A DNA stretch of 64,000 nt from Henckelia pumila (taxonomy: Eukaryota > Streptophyta > Magnoliopsida > Lamiales > Gesneriaceae). Both the position numbers and the translations under genes were made by a program. The notes below the pieces were generated by a model. It saw nothing but the letters and a program-made list of their open reading frames with translations, was not told where the DNA came from and did no database searches. Shown in pieces: positions 24,184 through 36,013 of this stretch. Within the stretch, counting starts at the first letter, position 1. Each line of letters opens with the position of its first letter. The stretch lies in contig NC_133121.1 of NCBI RefSeq assembly GCF_033568475.1, positions 132,960,375 to 133,024,374 on the forward strand, read 5' to 3'.

Positions 24184-27100
24184 GGAGAATTCTAGTTGGA
24201 GGCAACTCCACGTTTGCGTTGCTAGATTCAGGGGCTACGCATTCGTTTATCTCCTGGAGTTTATCAGACGGATAGGCATCGCACCTGAGATTGTTGACAG
24301 TGGTTATGATGTCACTATGCCGTCAGGACAGATTATTTCTACCTCTAGTGTCATTCGAGAGCTGGAGTTGGAGCTTCAGGGGCACTCCATTCGCGCAGAT
24401 GTGGTGGTTTTGCCGTTGAGTGGATTTGATTTGATATTGGGAATGGACTGGTTGACAGTTAATGGAGCTTCGATTGACTTTCGTCGGAGAACAGTGTCAG
24501 TGAAACCGTCAGAAGGTGACCCGTTTACTTTCCATGCATCTCAGAGCAATGATATTCCTCAGGTGATATCTCTTATTCAGGCGAGAAAGTTGTTGAGACG
24601 GGGTTTCCAAGGTTTTCTAGCAAGTATTGTCATGGCCTCAGAACCATCTAGCAGATCATTATCAGAGATAGAGGTGGTTCGTGACTTTTCGGACGTCTTT
24701 CCGGAGGATGTTGCAGGAATTCCACCAGTGAGAGATGTGGAGTTCAGCATCGAATTAGTGCCAGACACCGTGCCTATCTCTAAGGCACCATACAGACTTT
24801 CTCCTACCGAGATGAAAGAGTTGAAGGAGCAGATACAGGAGTTATTAGATAAAGGCTTTGTTCGTCCTAGATTTTCTCCATGGGGAGCTCCAGTATTATT
24901 TGTGAAGAAGAAGGATGGCAGTATGAGATTGTGTATCGATTATCGAGAGCTCAACAGGGTCACAGTGAAGAATAAGTACCCACTGCCGAGAATGGAGGAC
25001 TTATTTGATCAGTTGCAGGGAGTTTCAGTATTCTCCAAGATCGACCTGCGATCTGGTTATCATCAGCTGCGAGTTAGAGATGCATATGTGTCCAAGATTG
25101 CTTTCCGGACACGTTATGGGCATTACGAGTTCTTAGTGATGCCATTTGGGATGACCAATGCTCCAGCGGTTTTCATGGATCTCATGAACCGGGTATTTCA
25201 GCCGTATTTTGATCAGTTCATCATAGTTTTCATTGATGATATCTTGATCTACTCTAGGAGTGTTGAGGAGCATAGGAAGCATCTATAGACAGCCTTGCAG
25301 ACTTTGAGGGAGCATCGTTTGTATGCCAAGTTCAGCAAGTGCGAGTTTTGGCTCGAGCAGGTGGCATTTTTTGGCCACATTATTTCAAGAGATGGGATTG
25401 CAGTGGATCAGTCGAAGGTTGAGGCAGTGCAGAATTGGGGTATTCCGAAGAATGCTTCGGAGATTCGCAGTTTCTTGGGTTTGGCAGGATACTATAGGAA
25501 GTTCATCAAGAGTTTTTCCTCTATTGCAGTACCCTTGACTTCCTTAACTAAGAAGAATGCGAAGTTTATTTGGAGTTCAGACTGTCAGAGGAGCTTCGAT
25601 CAGCTGAAGGAAGCACTCACTACTGCACCGGTTTTAGCGATGAAAGTACCACACGAGGAGTTACTGGTGTACACCGATGCGTCTAAGTTAGGTTTAGGCA
25701 CAGTACTTATGCAGTGTGGTAAGGTTATTGCTTATGCGTCGAGGCAGTTGAAGATTCATGAGCAGAACTACCCGACACATGACTTGGAGTTAGCAGCAGT
25801 GGTCTTCGCTTTGAAAATCTGGAGGCACTATCTGTATGGCGAGAAGTACAAGATTTTCACTGATCACAAGAGCTTCAAGTACTTCTTCACTCAGAAGGAG
25901 TTGAACATGAGGCAACGGAGATGGCTGGAGTTGGTTAAGGATTACAACTGTGACATTAGCTACCATCCGGGTAAAGCTAATGTAGTGGCCGATGCTTTGA
26001 GTCGGAAGTCGTCAGTGGTATCGTGTTTGTCAGTGCAGTTACCACTGCAGAGTGAGATTCAGAGGTTTGATTTGGAGTTTTACTCGAGTGGTCATGCACC
26101 GAGCTTGTCAGTGTTGACGGTGCAGCCGATTTTACGGGATTGGATCAGAGAGGGACAGTCTACTGATGAGGAGTTGCAGCGTTGGAGACAGAGAGATGAG
26201 GCCAAGGGTGGTCTTCTGTATACAGTTGTGGATGGCATTGTTCAGTACCATGGTAGGATGTGGTTACCGAACGTCGATCAGTTGAGAGCTGAGATTCTAG
26301 CAGAGGCTCACACATCTCCGTACTCCATTCACCCCGGAAGTACGAAGATGTACCGAGATTTGCAGCTATTGTATTGGTGGCCCGGGATGAAGAGAGACAT
26401 CGGGAGAGTTGTGTCAGAGTGCTTGACTTGTCAGCAGGTCAAGGCTGAGCATCAGCGTCCAGCAGGACTTCTTAGACCTCTTCCTATTCCGGAATGGAAA
26501 TGGGAGAATATTACGATGGACTTTGTAGTTGGTTTACCGAGGAGTGCCAGAGGTTGCACAGCTATTTGGGTGATCGTGGATAGACTCACCAAGTCAGCTC
26601 ATTTCTTGCCGGTGAGGACTACTTACTCATTGACACAGTATGCAGAGCTTTACATCAAGGAGATTGTTAGACTGCATGGCATACCAGTGTCGATAGTATC
26701 AGACAGAGATCCGAGATTTACGTCTGCGTTTTGGAAGAGTTTGCACACTGCATTGGGGACTAGACTTTTGTTCAGTACAGCGTTCCATCCCCAGACAGAT
26801 GGTCAGTCTGAGAGAGTGATCCAGGTTCTCGAGGATCTACTGAGAGCTTGTGTCATCGACTTTCAGGGCTCGTGGGAGACTAGACTGCCATTAGTGGAGT
26901 TTACCTATAACAACAGTTTTCAGTCGTCTATAGGTATGGCTCCTTATGCAGCATTGTACGGGAGGAGATGCAGATCTCCTGTGCATTGGGATGAGGTTGG
27001 TGAGAGGATTTTACTTGGTCCTGAGATCGTGCAGCAGACAGCTGACATTGTGACTCAGATTCGGGATCGAATGAGGACTGCTCAGAGTCGTCAGAAGAGT

Positions 27101-27556
27101 TACGCAGATACTCGACGACGAGATTTGGAGTTCGCAGTAGGTGATCACGTGTTTCTGAGAGTGTCACCTATGAAAGGAGTGGTACGATTTGGCCGGAGAG
27201 GGAAGCTTAATCCAAGGTATATAGGGCCATTCGAAATCTTGGAGAGAGTTGGTACGTTGGCCTACCGTTTAGCTCTATCGCCAGGGCTTGCAGCAGTGCA
27301 CAACGTCTTCCATGTATCCATGCTTCGGAGATATGTCTCTAACCCGTCGCATGTGTTGGATTTCGAGCCCTTGCAGTTGCCACCAGATCTAGTTTATGAG
27401 GAGAGGCCAGTACGGATCTTGGCTAGGGAGGAGCGGAGACTTAGGACGCGAGTCATACCGATGGTCAGAGTCCAGTGGCTGAATCACTCGGAGGAGGAAG
27501 CTACTTGGGAGACCGAGGCAGACATAAGGACTCGCTACCTGGAGTTGTTCGGGTAA
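24184..27556 (+). pseudogene. pro-pol of the Tekay element, frameshifted and with a premature stop
   Basis: Polyprotein with an aspartic protease ([10 protein letters not shown], about 24220-24250), reverse transcriptase ([13 protein letters not shown], then FIDDILIYS near 25229-25255), RNase H ([22 protein letters not shown]), and integrase with HHCC zinc finger and DDE residues ([27 protein letters not shown]). It ends in a GPF-type segment ([13 protein letters not shown]) and a chromodomain-like tail ([14 protein letters not shown]). Lesions: a one-base loss about 24259, just after the protease active site, and TAG at 25286-25288 between the RT catalytic motif and the RT thumb. From 25289 the frame is open to TAA at 27554-27556. 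Confidence 0.93.
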
Positions 27557-27587
27557 GTACTTTAATTTCGAGGACGAAATCCAATTT

Positions 27588-27601
27588 AAGGGGGAGAGAA
27601 T
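27588..27601 (+). other. Polypurine tract
   Basis: AAGGGGGAGAGAAT immediately precedes the 3' LTR; it would prime plus-strand DNA synthesis. Confidence 0.9.
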
Positions 27602-30144
27602 TGTAACACCCGGTATTTTAATACGTAAAAAATTCGCATGCATAATTAGAAAATTTATTTATTTAAAATTTTAGATTTATGGGTTAAATAATTATGTGAA
27701 ATTATTTGTGCATGTTTTAAGTTATTTTTAAGCATTTAACCCATAATTAGTGATTTTTCATGATTTATGGAAATTTAATTATTTTATCGCGTTGACGGGA
27801 CTGTGGACGGACGAGATGACAACTTTCTACCAAATTTATTTAATGAGCATTTTTAGAGCCCAAAAATATTATTTTGAGTTTTATTTCCTCAAAATTATCA
27901 GTATTTAATTTTATATAATTTTAGGAGTCCATTTTTATCCAAATTTAGCCAAAATAATGACTTTTTACTATCTTTAAAATTCCCTTAATTATATATTTCG
28001 GGATTTTATTAAAGTTATCAGATTTTAAATATTATTTAGTATTTTTAAGTTATATATATATTGTATATTTAAAACCCTTATTAATATTTTAATTATCCTA
28101 AACCTTATTTTATTCTAATTACCCTAAACCTACCCCAAAATCCTACGTTAAATCTTCTAGCCGCCACCCCACCTCTCCTTCATCTTCTTCAGACGATTTT
28201 AGCTCCAAGCCTCCTTTGGTGATCGGTTTTTCAAGCTCCAAATTGGTTGTCATCGCCCCGTCGTCCCGGAATCGTCATCTCGTCTTCTTCTTTCCATTCA
28301 ACGGTGCAAGGCATGATTCTTTCTCTAAATTTTGTGCCATATCAGTGCTTATGCGCGTGTGTGTGTATGCATCATTTTTTTTTATTCAAGAAATTTCAAA
28401 AAATACCGAGATAGGTTGAATGTATGCACTTGTTCACGTTTTTTGGAATCATGCTCACGTTTTTGGTTAAGGGGCGTGCATGGCTGCTGGTCAGGGCTGT
28501 CAAGGGGTTCGTCGGGGTCCTTAGGCTAGCTTGGCTCGGTCGGTCATGGGCTAGATAGAGGCCTGGGCGAGCTGGTGCAAGAAGTAGCCATGGGGTGCGC
28601 AGGTTAGGGTTTCTGGAAGGAGGGTTCGGCCTTGGGCTAGGGTGAAGGGTTGAGGCCGAGCTAGGGCAGGTTCGAACCGCCCAGACGTGGGCTACGTCTG
28701 GGCGGCGGCGCTTCGGCCAGGGGCGGCCGGAGCAGGCCGGCAGCAGCCAAGGAGTGGCTGCTGCTCACGGCCGCAGCAGGAACGAGAGAAGGGGCGACAG
28801 GTTTAGGGTTTTCAGGGCGGGTCCGGGTCGGGTCTGGAAGTAAGTGGGTTAAGTTAGTTGGGTTCGGGTCCGGGTTAAGTTGGTTGGGCTCGGGTATTTT
28901 ATTTTTAAGTTAATTAATAAGTCTAAGTGTTTAATTGAGCTATATTTAATTTTCTTGGTGGGCCTAAATAATTAAATTAAGTTAGCCCAATAATTTTTAT
29001 GGGCTTGGGGGCCATGGAAGTTATTGGGTCAGTCTTTGGGCTTTTGGACCCATTGGGCCAGAATAGAGTGTTAATGGGCTTAAGTATGTTAATGGGCCAG
29101 TCTCAGTGTTAATGGGCCAGATTTAAGAAAATGGGCTTAAGTGTTAGGGCCAGCAGTTCAGCACAAATCATAAGAAATTTCATGTGTCCTGAATATATAT
29201 TTAATTATTTTTATGCATGGAAGTTATTTTTAATATTTATATGTTAGTATGAAATTAAATTAAATATATATGAAGAACACCATTTTATTTAAGTACATGC
29301 ATTCATGAAATAATTTTTATGCATGATTTAATGTTTAAGATTGAGCAAAAGAAAATAATTTTATGTTGAAAGTTAAAGTAGTGTGACAATTTAAGGGGAA
29401 TTCATCCCCATATGTGAACTATTGAAGGACAGTTTACTGCCAATTTAAGAGATGATTCGTCACCGCCACGTACGTTGGTTTACCACGCTGATCAGTATTT
29501 AATGTATGTATGGTTACACTATGGAGACGACCTTTCGATGTTAGAAAATACTTTGCTCAACAATGTTTATGTATTATTATGATATTCAAGTTTAATTTAA
29601 GTTTATGTTATGTTCATGATATTTTTAAGCATGCTCATTCATGTATATGTTATGTATTAGTATTAAAATGATTTAAATTATTTTAAACCCTTGTTATGTT
29701 AGCATGTTGGGCCTCTAGGCTCACTACACTGATATGGTGTAGGTGAGTACATAGAGGAGAATGTAGTACCCACCGGCGGCGAGGACCTATGAGCGGACAA
29801 GCAGTAACCCCGTGACCGGTGTCTGAGTCTACGTCATGTTTTGAATATTTTTATCGTGTTATACATTTTTATTTATTTTCAGTGGTGGATATTATTACTC
29901 ATCTTATTCAAATATTTTCAGTGCATGCAAATTTTATTTATTTTGCTTATGTCAGTATTTTATTAAATGTTAGACTCAGATATTTAATTTATTAAAGGTT
30001 GCATTTTTATTTAAGTTATTTATTTTTAAATTTATTTATTCTGTGCATATATGTATGGGCATGTATGTCAATATTTTTACTTAGTAAGTATAAAAAAAAA
30101 ATTTCCGCATATTTATTTATATTTAGAGAGATATGGTCATTTCA
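27602..30144 (+). repeat. 3' LTR of the Tekay element (2,543 bp)
   Basis: Colinear with the 5' LTR along its whole length; 20 bp shorter, mainly because of an 18-bp difference near 28817. Confidence 0.95.
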
Positions 30145-30463
30145 GGCAGCTTGCTTGGTCGACTGCTTGGGGACCCAAGTCGACTATGCTGCTGGGTTTA
30201 CCCCCTTGGGTCGATCGCTTGGGCTGGGTCGACTAAAAGAGAAAGAAATAGAAAAAAAGAAAAAAAAAGAGGAAAGAGGAAAGAAGAATGGAAAAAGCAG
30301 GAGAGAGCAAATAATGTTTTTTTATTCAAAAGTCTATTTATTGAATTAAAACCAAGACCAGGTCTATATCCTCCATTCCTCCATATTTAAATGTATTTGC
30401 TTTATGTTAAACAAAAAGTGCTATTAGATTGCCCATAACGTGTAGTTCATCTGATGTCAAGAT
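30145..30463. other. Right flank of the Tekay insertion
   Basis: Continues the GGTCGAC-word cluster (to about 30235), then a purine-rich GAAA stretch (30235-30305), then the right copy of the direct repeat found at 19318-19400. Confidence 0.6.
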
Positions 30464-31137
30464 TAGGAGTGGGCGTTTGGGGTCGGGTATCGGGTACCCG
30501 ACCCGACCCGATCGGGTAAAAAATGATCGGGTCGGTTACTTTTAAAAAAATCGGGTTCGGGTAGAACCCAAACCCGATATTGTGCTTTTCGGGTTGGTGT
30601 CGGGTAGTATAATTACTATCCGATCGGGTTTGGGTACCCGACAAAACCCGAAAAATTTTTTTTTTTTTTGAAAATTCAATATATATTAGTATGTATTATT
30701 TAAAAACATATCCTCTTTATTTTTATTATATTGCTCTCAACTAAAATGGTTGTTCATTTTTTTTGAATTGAGCATACATACATCTATTGAGAAATGATGA
30801 TTTTTTAACTTGATTTTCCATAGATTTCGATTATTTAATTGTTTGATAGAGTTGAGAATTTTTTTTTTCAAAACTTATGAAAAATAAGTAAATATATGAA
30901 GGTAGAAGTAGTTCACAATCATAAATATATGTATTGTTTTTAATTTTCACATTCATCAAATTTGCAAAAAAAAAAAAATCCTGGGTACCCGATTGCGGGT
31001 ACCCGACCTTACCCAAAAAAATTGGGTACCCGATTTATTCGGATCGGGTTCGGGTAGTCAAAATGACTATCCGAAATGTCGGGTACCCGACATATCGGGT
31101 ACCCGATCCGATGAAACCCGACCCGCACCCACCCCTA
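30464..31137. mobile_element. hAT-type MITE rich in CGGGTACCCG
   Basis: Terminal repeats TAGGAGTGGGCG on the left and TAGGGGTGGGTGCG on the right arm. Perfect 8-bp target duplication GTCAAGAT (30456-30463 and 31138-31145). Subterminal regions on both sides are filled with GGGTACCCGA, CGGGTCGG and their complements; the middle is AT-rich. The interrupted locus matches an uninterrupted copy at 19318-19400, which confirms the insertion. No transposase frame. Confidence 0.9.
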
Positions 31138-31379
31138 GTCAAGATCCTGAATATAAAACGATGTCTTGAGTTCAAGACTCGTATGTAAAAACCATCTCCC
31201 AACTCGAAACAAAAAAGAAGATGATATTAGATAATACCTCAAAAATAAATAAAATGATATTATTTGTTTCATAAAAATAAAATAAAATGATATTAGATAA
31301 TATAAAAAAAATTTATGGGGGTTTAAAGGGTAAATTAGTGTATCTACTCCGATCCCACGGCCAGCTAGTAGGTACCCTG

Positions 31380-31387
31380 TATAAATA
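31380..31387 (+). promoter_or_regulatory. Putative TATA box of the HIR gene
   Basis: TATAAATA lies about 35-60 bp before a pyrimidine-rich stretch typical of a plant 5' UTR (about 31415-31510). The coding sequence starts about 890 bp further on, after a 5' UTR intron ending CTATGCAG at 32273. The exact transcription start and the donor of that intron cannot be set from sequence. Confidence 0.55.
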
Positions 31388-32276
31388 ACAGATTTTCGGA
31401 ATTCTCCAACAACCATTCTCGCTCACCAATTACAAGTCTTCGTTTCCAGGTCTTCGCCTCCGGTGACAAGCTGTACTCTCTCTCTCTCGCCTTTTCTTTT
31501 TTGTTTTTCCAGCGCTCAGAATTCTCGCGATCTATATTCTTGTCTGGATATATATATATATATATATTTTTTGAAATGTTTGTGGGTTTGCTTCAGATTT
31601 TGAAAATCTGTTGAAAATTGAATTTTTGAAATTTGAGTTGTAGCTGGAGCTCAATTTTTTGTTTGATTGTCTGTGTTTTGCTCAATTGCATGTTAATAAA
31701 ATTGCTATTTTTACTGCTGGGCTTTCTCGATACCTGGAATTTCGTGCGGGGGTCGATAGAGGGATTTAATTAGTTTTTCTTCCTCCACTCTTAATGGGCA
31801 ACTAGGCTCAACCCTTGAGCCTGGAGTGCAACCCATCCAAAAAGTTCGTGTCTTTTTAACAATTCTTAGTGTGGGAATAGTGAATTCAAGAATGCGTGAT
31901 AATAAATTTCATATCGATTAATGAGCCTTTTCTGTTATTATTTGATTGTTGGTCAAATTTGTATTGGATTACATGAGATGAAATTACCTTTAGATATTTA
32001 GATAGTCCATTGTTCTTTTTGGTGCCTCATGGAAAACAAGATGGTATCCTATATGGTTGATGAAATTGATTTGTCAATCCACCTTTTATGGATTATGATC
32101 TGAAAGTTATCTTGTTACCTAGAGGTTGCTTCTTCTATTTCAAGGTTGGAGTTTGTCTACTTTACCAACTAATTTTTCTTATGTATTTTCAAGAAATCAA
32201 ATACCACTCTCATTTTTTTCCGTTGGATATCGGCTATCGTCACTTTTTCCTTTAATCCTTCTAATCTATGCAGGAC

Positions 32277-33638
32277 ATGGGGAATTTGTTATGTTGTGTT
32301 CAAGTTGACCAATCGACGGTTGCTATTAAGGAAACATTTGGAAAATATAACGATGTCCTTCAGCCTGGCTGCCATTGTGTGCCTTGGTTTCTTGGAAGCA
32401 GATTGGCTGGCCACCTCACCCTCCGGCTGCAGCAATTAGATGTCCGCTGTGAGACCAAGACAAAGGTCTCTTTTAGTTAACCTTGATCATAGTTCAAAAC
32501 TACATGCTTCGAAACTAGTGCACAAGCTCAAAAATGTTAATTTCATGATACGTGAATATTTATTCTCAAGTCTTTGATATGCTTCAGTTGCTATATAGTT
32601 TACAGATTGAATTTTTGCTGATTGTCATTCAGGACAATGTATTTGTCAACGTTGTGGCATCAATACAGTACCGTGCCCTTGCAGATAAGGCGAATGATGC
32701 CTTCTACAAGCTCAGCAACACAAGAAGTCAAATTCAGGCCTATGTGTTTGATGGTACATTCTTGACCTCATACTCAGTAGTCGCTGTGCACAATGTAGAT
32801 ATTTATGTATGTCGACTGCCTCTGTTTACTCACATCATCAGACCTAAAACCTTTTTGTTATGTGATCATTCAGTGATAAGAGCTAGCGTTCCAAAACTCA
32901 ATCTCGATGACACATTTGAGCAGAAAAATGAAATTGCTAAGGCTGTGGAAGATGAACTTGAAAAGGTAAAGTATTGGAAAATGCTAACTGATCATGTATA
33001 CAGGCTCAAACCTGATTCTTGGCTTTTTGGCATTGGTTTTGTGATGGTTGTTTGTTTGCAGGCAATGTCTGCTTATGGGTATGAAATTGTTCAGACATTA
33101 ATTGTCGATATTGAACCAGACGAACATGTTAAGAGAGCTATGAATGAAATCAATGCAGGTAATAATATAAAAATACCGTGCAAGGCCAAATTCGATCCAA
33201 AGCTTTCTCAAATACTCTTCGGCCCACCTGTTTTTTCGAGCCATGTTACTCATTTATTCTCAACCCATTTTCGATTTAACAGCTGCTAGGATGAGAGTTG
33301 CTGCTAATGAAAAAGCCGAGGCTGAAAAGATTCTGCAAATCAAGAGAGCTGAAGGTGAAGCCGAGGCTAAGTATCTCTCTGGTTTGGGTATCGCACGCCA
33401 GCGTCAGGCAATTGTTGATGGATTAAGAGATAGTGTGATTGGCTTCTCGGTTAATGTTCCCGGGACAACTGCGAAAGATGTCATGGACATGGTTCTTGTT
33501 ACTCAGTACTTTGATACGATGAAGGAAATCGGGGCTTCTTCCAAGTCTTCAGCTGTATTTATTCCTCATGGACCAGGTGCGGTTCGTGATGTGGCGGCTC
33601 AGATTCGTGATGGGCTTCTTCAGGCTTCCCCACCCTGA
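32277..33638 (+). CDS. HIR: Hypersensitive-induced reaction (HIR) protein, SPFH/prohibitin family
   Basis: Membrane-microdomain scaffold protein. Plant HIR proteins oligomerise at the plasma membrane, associate with NLR receptors and promote hypersensitive cell death. Five coding exons: 32277-32465, 32633-32753, 32874-32965, 33062-33158 and 33283-33638. All junctions are GT-AG and the frame joins to 284 aa plus TGA, close to the usual size of about 285. The start MGNLLCC gives Gly2 for N-myristoylation and Cys6-Cys7 for palmitoylation. The SPFH/band-7 domain covers roughly residues 5-185. Ala/Glu-rich helix residues ([20 protein letters not shown]) near 175-195 form the stomatin-like coiled coil. 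A 5' UTR intron ends 3 bp before the ATG. No lesion seen; probably functional. Confidence 0.95.
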
Positions 33639-34504
33639 TTTGTAATATCTCCGGTGTGTTGAATATCTCGGTATTGCATCTCATGTTACGTATGGTCTTA
33701 TTTGTTTGATTTTATGTATCCGGTGTTTCTTGGATGCATTTGTGGTCTGTTATCATGTTTTGTATGTGCCACTGTAGAAAGTCTTGGATGGGAAAATTGT
33801 TACGTTTGTGTTCAAACATCATATTGTCTTCTTTTACTGTAAATTGTATAATATTTGTATAAGTGAGATATATTCTGCTGAAAGTTCTATTTATCTGTAA
33901 AATGCATCCAAATATTTCTAATAACAAAGAGTACGATAACATGTACCGATCATCGAGTTGAGCAAATAATCATGTATATATTCAAGACAGTATTCCTCGC
34001 ATGTCTTTCTAACATATCTCTTCTTACGATGATGTTCTTATGAGTCATGAACATTAAGTATATAATGCCTGAACGTGTTATCAATTGTAGGACCGAGCAT
34101 ATCTTCGTACACAACAAAGCAGTTCAAATTTTTCTACCATGCAGCAGCTAAAAATACCCTGTTTTATAGGTCACCACAAAGCAGTTCAATTTTCTTGCAT
34201 CAAATGTACCTGAGAAATCACAGGTTAGATGTGTCTCCCCAGTAGATATTGACACACATATATGTTTCTAATCAACAGTTGTTTTGAACTAAACAAATTA
34301 CATTCCATACATAGTTGCAAAAGAATCTATTACTTATATCTAACGTAAATTAATATCAACAAATGACATTGGCATAGAGACAGCAGTGGAACCATAACTG
34401 CCAAAAAATTTAGAAACATGAAAAAAAAAAAGAGGGGATGACTGCTCCCACCCGCCATCTCTCCTCTCCCTCTCCACCACTGCGAAGGTATACTGAAAAT
34501 GTTT
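33639..34504. other. 3' flanks of two convergent genes
   Basis: Holds the 3' UTR of the HIR gene and, on the other strand, the 3' flank of the lysine-rich gene. No further gene seen. Confidence 0.5.
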
Positions 34505-34843
34505 TCATGCGGTTGCCGGTGCAGCAGCACTTGAATGTGCTGCATTGCTTTCAGCTTCACTAATCATCCTCAAGATCTCGTCTTTCTTAAGCTGCAAATC
34601 TTGCATCTTTTGCTCGATCTTTTCGAGCTTGGCCCTCAATTTGCTGGGGTCCTTTTTATCCTCAGGATTCTTATCCTTCTTCTTATCCTTTGCACCATCC
34701 TTATCTTTCTTCTTCTTGTCTTTGTTGTCTTTCTCCCCGTTTTCCTTCTCCTGGTCGTGCTTATCCTTCTCCTTCTTTTCGTGTTTCTGATCTTTCTCGA
34801 CTTTGGCTGCACTGTCATTCTTTGGATCTTCTGTTTCTCCCAT
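34505..34843 (-). CDS. Small lysine-rich coiled-coil protein
   Basis: An open frame of 112 aa from ATG (34841-34843) to TGA (34505-34507). Residues 7-66 are almost only K, D, E, N and Q (repeated KKDK/KEKD words), hence highly charged and probably disordered. Residues 68-98 (KLRAKLEKIEQKMQDLQLKK onward) have heptad spacing of L, I and M, as in a short coiled coil. The tail is Ala-rich. No signal peptide or membrane segment. A splice-acceptor-like GGCATGCAG lies about 25 bp upstream of the ATG, so a 5' UTR intron is possible. Function unknown; I do not recognise the family with confidence. The bias could in principle be low-complexity DNA, but the clean ATG, the amphipathic helix and the stop argue for a real gene. 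Confidence 0.7.
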   Translation of the reverse strand: MGETEDPKNDSAAKVEKDQKHEKKEKDKHDQEKENGEKDNKDKKKKDKDGAKDKKKDKNPEDKKDPSKLRAKLEKIEQKMQDLQLKKDEILRMISEAESNAAHSSAAAPATA

Positions 34844-36013
34844 TAATATTCGGACAAGATCAACTGCATGCCATACAAAACGATCAGCTTAGAATCAAGA
34901 TTTTCATTTATATAAAGGGTGAATTACAAGGTGGTCGATTATTTTAACGCATACGAAACAATAAAGTCTCAACACTTTCTAAACCATTTCTTTTCCCTAA
35001 AATGAAGTATTAATCATTTCACATGTTAAATAGCAAACAAACATTTTTATAGAATGAAAAAGCTTATACAGAGATATATAACCTGAAGTATCTTTTGGTT
35101 TTGATGATTTTTTTTTTTTTTTTTTTGTGTGTCAATAACAAGTACTGCATTTAGTTTATATAATCTGTCAAGCTCCAAATTGTGTGCCCGATTTTTGTGC
35201 ATTTTCAAGCAAGTCTTTGGTCCATAATCTTCTTCTTGTATACTATCACTCCTACCCACAATTTCCCCCCCTTTTCTGCCAATCCTATAAAATTGTTCTA
35301 TTTTTTATTTTCTTTTCACCTCTTGCGGTGTTAAAAAAAACCTGCACTGATTACTTATGTTATCTTCAAATAGATAAAAGTGAAATGTATTTGTGTAAAT
35401 AAAAGATTTATTTTTAAATATGGAATTTTCTATTATTGTAGTCTAAATATTAATTATCCATATTTTATAGCTTTAATTGGTAACTGAACTTAATTTGTTT
35501 TAAAAAACACAATCTAAGTTAATTTTCAATAATAAACTGTAAGACTATGCGATAAATCACATTATTTAGAATCTTAAACGAAAAAAAAGACAATTTTTTT
35601 TCTATATTTTATAATTTTAGGCATATATAAGTAAATACTAATGCTTACTGACAAAAATAAAATAAGTGGACTAACTTTTTGATCCATACCGTAAAAGTGG
35701 TTGCCCACCCATATTTCCCTCCAAGCTTCTCATTTTCATGTGTCTTTTCTTCCACTAGTAACATATCTACAACACCATGCATTCAACGATTGGCCTGAGA
35801 TTCATGCAATGGAATTTCCAAGTTAGCGTGGGACATTTCGTTAAATATAATGGTTCTACCATTCGATCGATTATAATGTTCGGATAATTAGTTAGCCTTC
35901 TTGTATTTTGAAAATTGATTAATAAATAAAAATATGGATATATATTGCCCAAAAATATAGAGAAGCAAAAATTAAAAAAAAAAGGTTTTCACATTCTAGC
36001 TGATCATACAATA
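34844..36013. other. Intergenic between divergent genes
   Basis: AT-rich and contains the promoters of the lysine-rich gene (minus) and the pectate lyase (plus). A poly(T) run lies at 35108-35126. No other gene recognised. Confidence 0.5.

Larger units (their letters stand above)
20212..30144 (+). mobile_element. Full-length Ty3/gypsy chromovirus, Tekay (Del) clade, inactivated
   Basis: A 9.9-kb element with two LTRs, PBS, PPT and a gag-pro-RT-RNaseH-IN-chromodomain order. Both LTRs start TGTAACACCCGG and end GTTTCA or ATTTCA. The flanking 5-mers GACAG (20207-20211) and GGCAG (30145-30149) differ at one base, as expected for an aged target duplication. Tekay placement rests on domain order, the C-terminal chromodomain-like segment and the long LTRs. 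Coding capacity is broken by three in-frame TAG codons and one frameshift, so it cannot encode its own proteins. Confidence 0.95.

Noticed and set aside
34535-34846. Plus-strand Leu-rich 'membrane protein'
   Set aside because: Antisense shadow of the lysine-rich gene: Lys codons read as Leu/Phe on the other strand.
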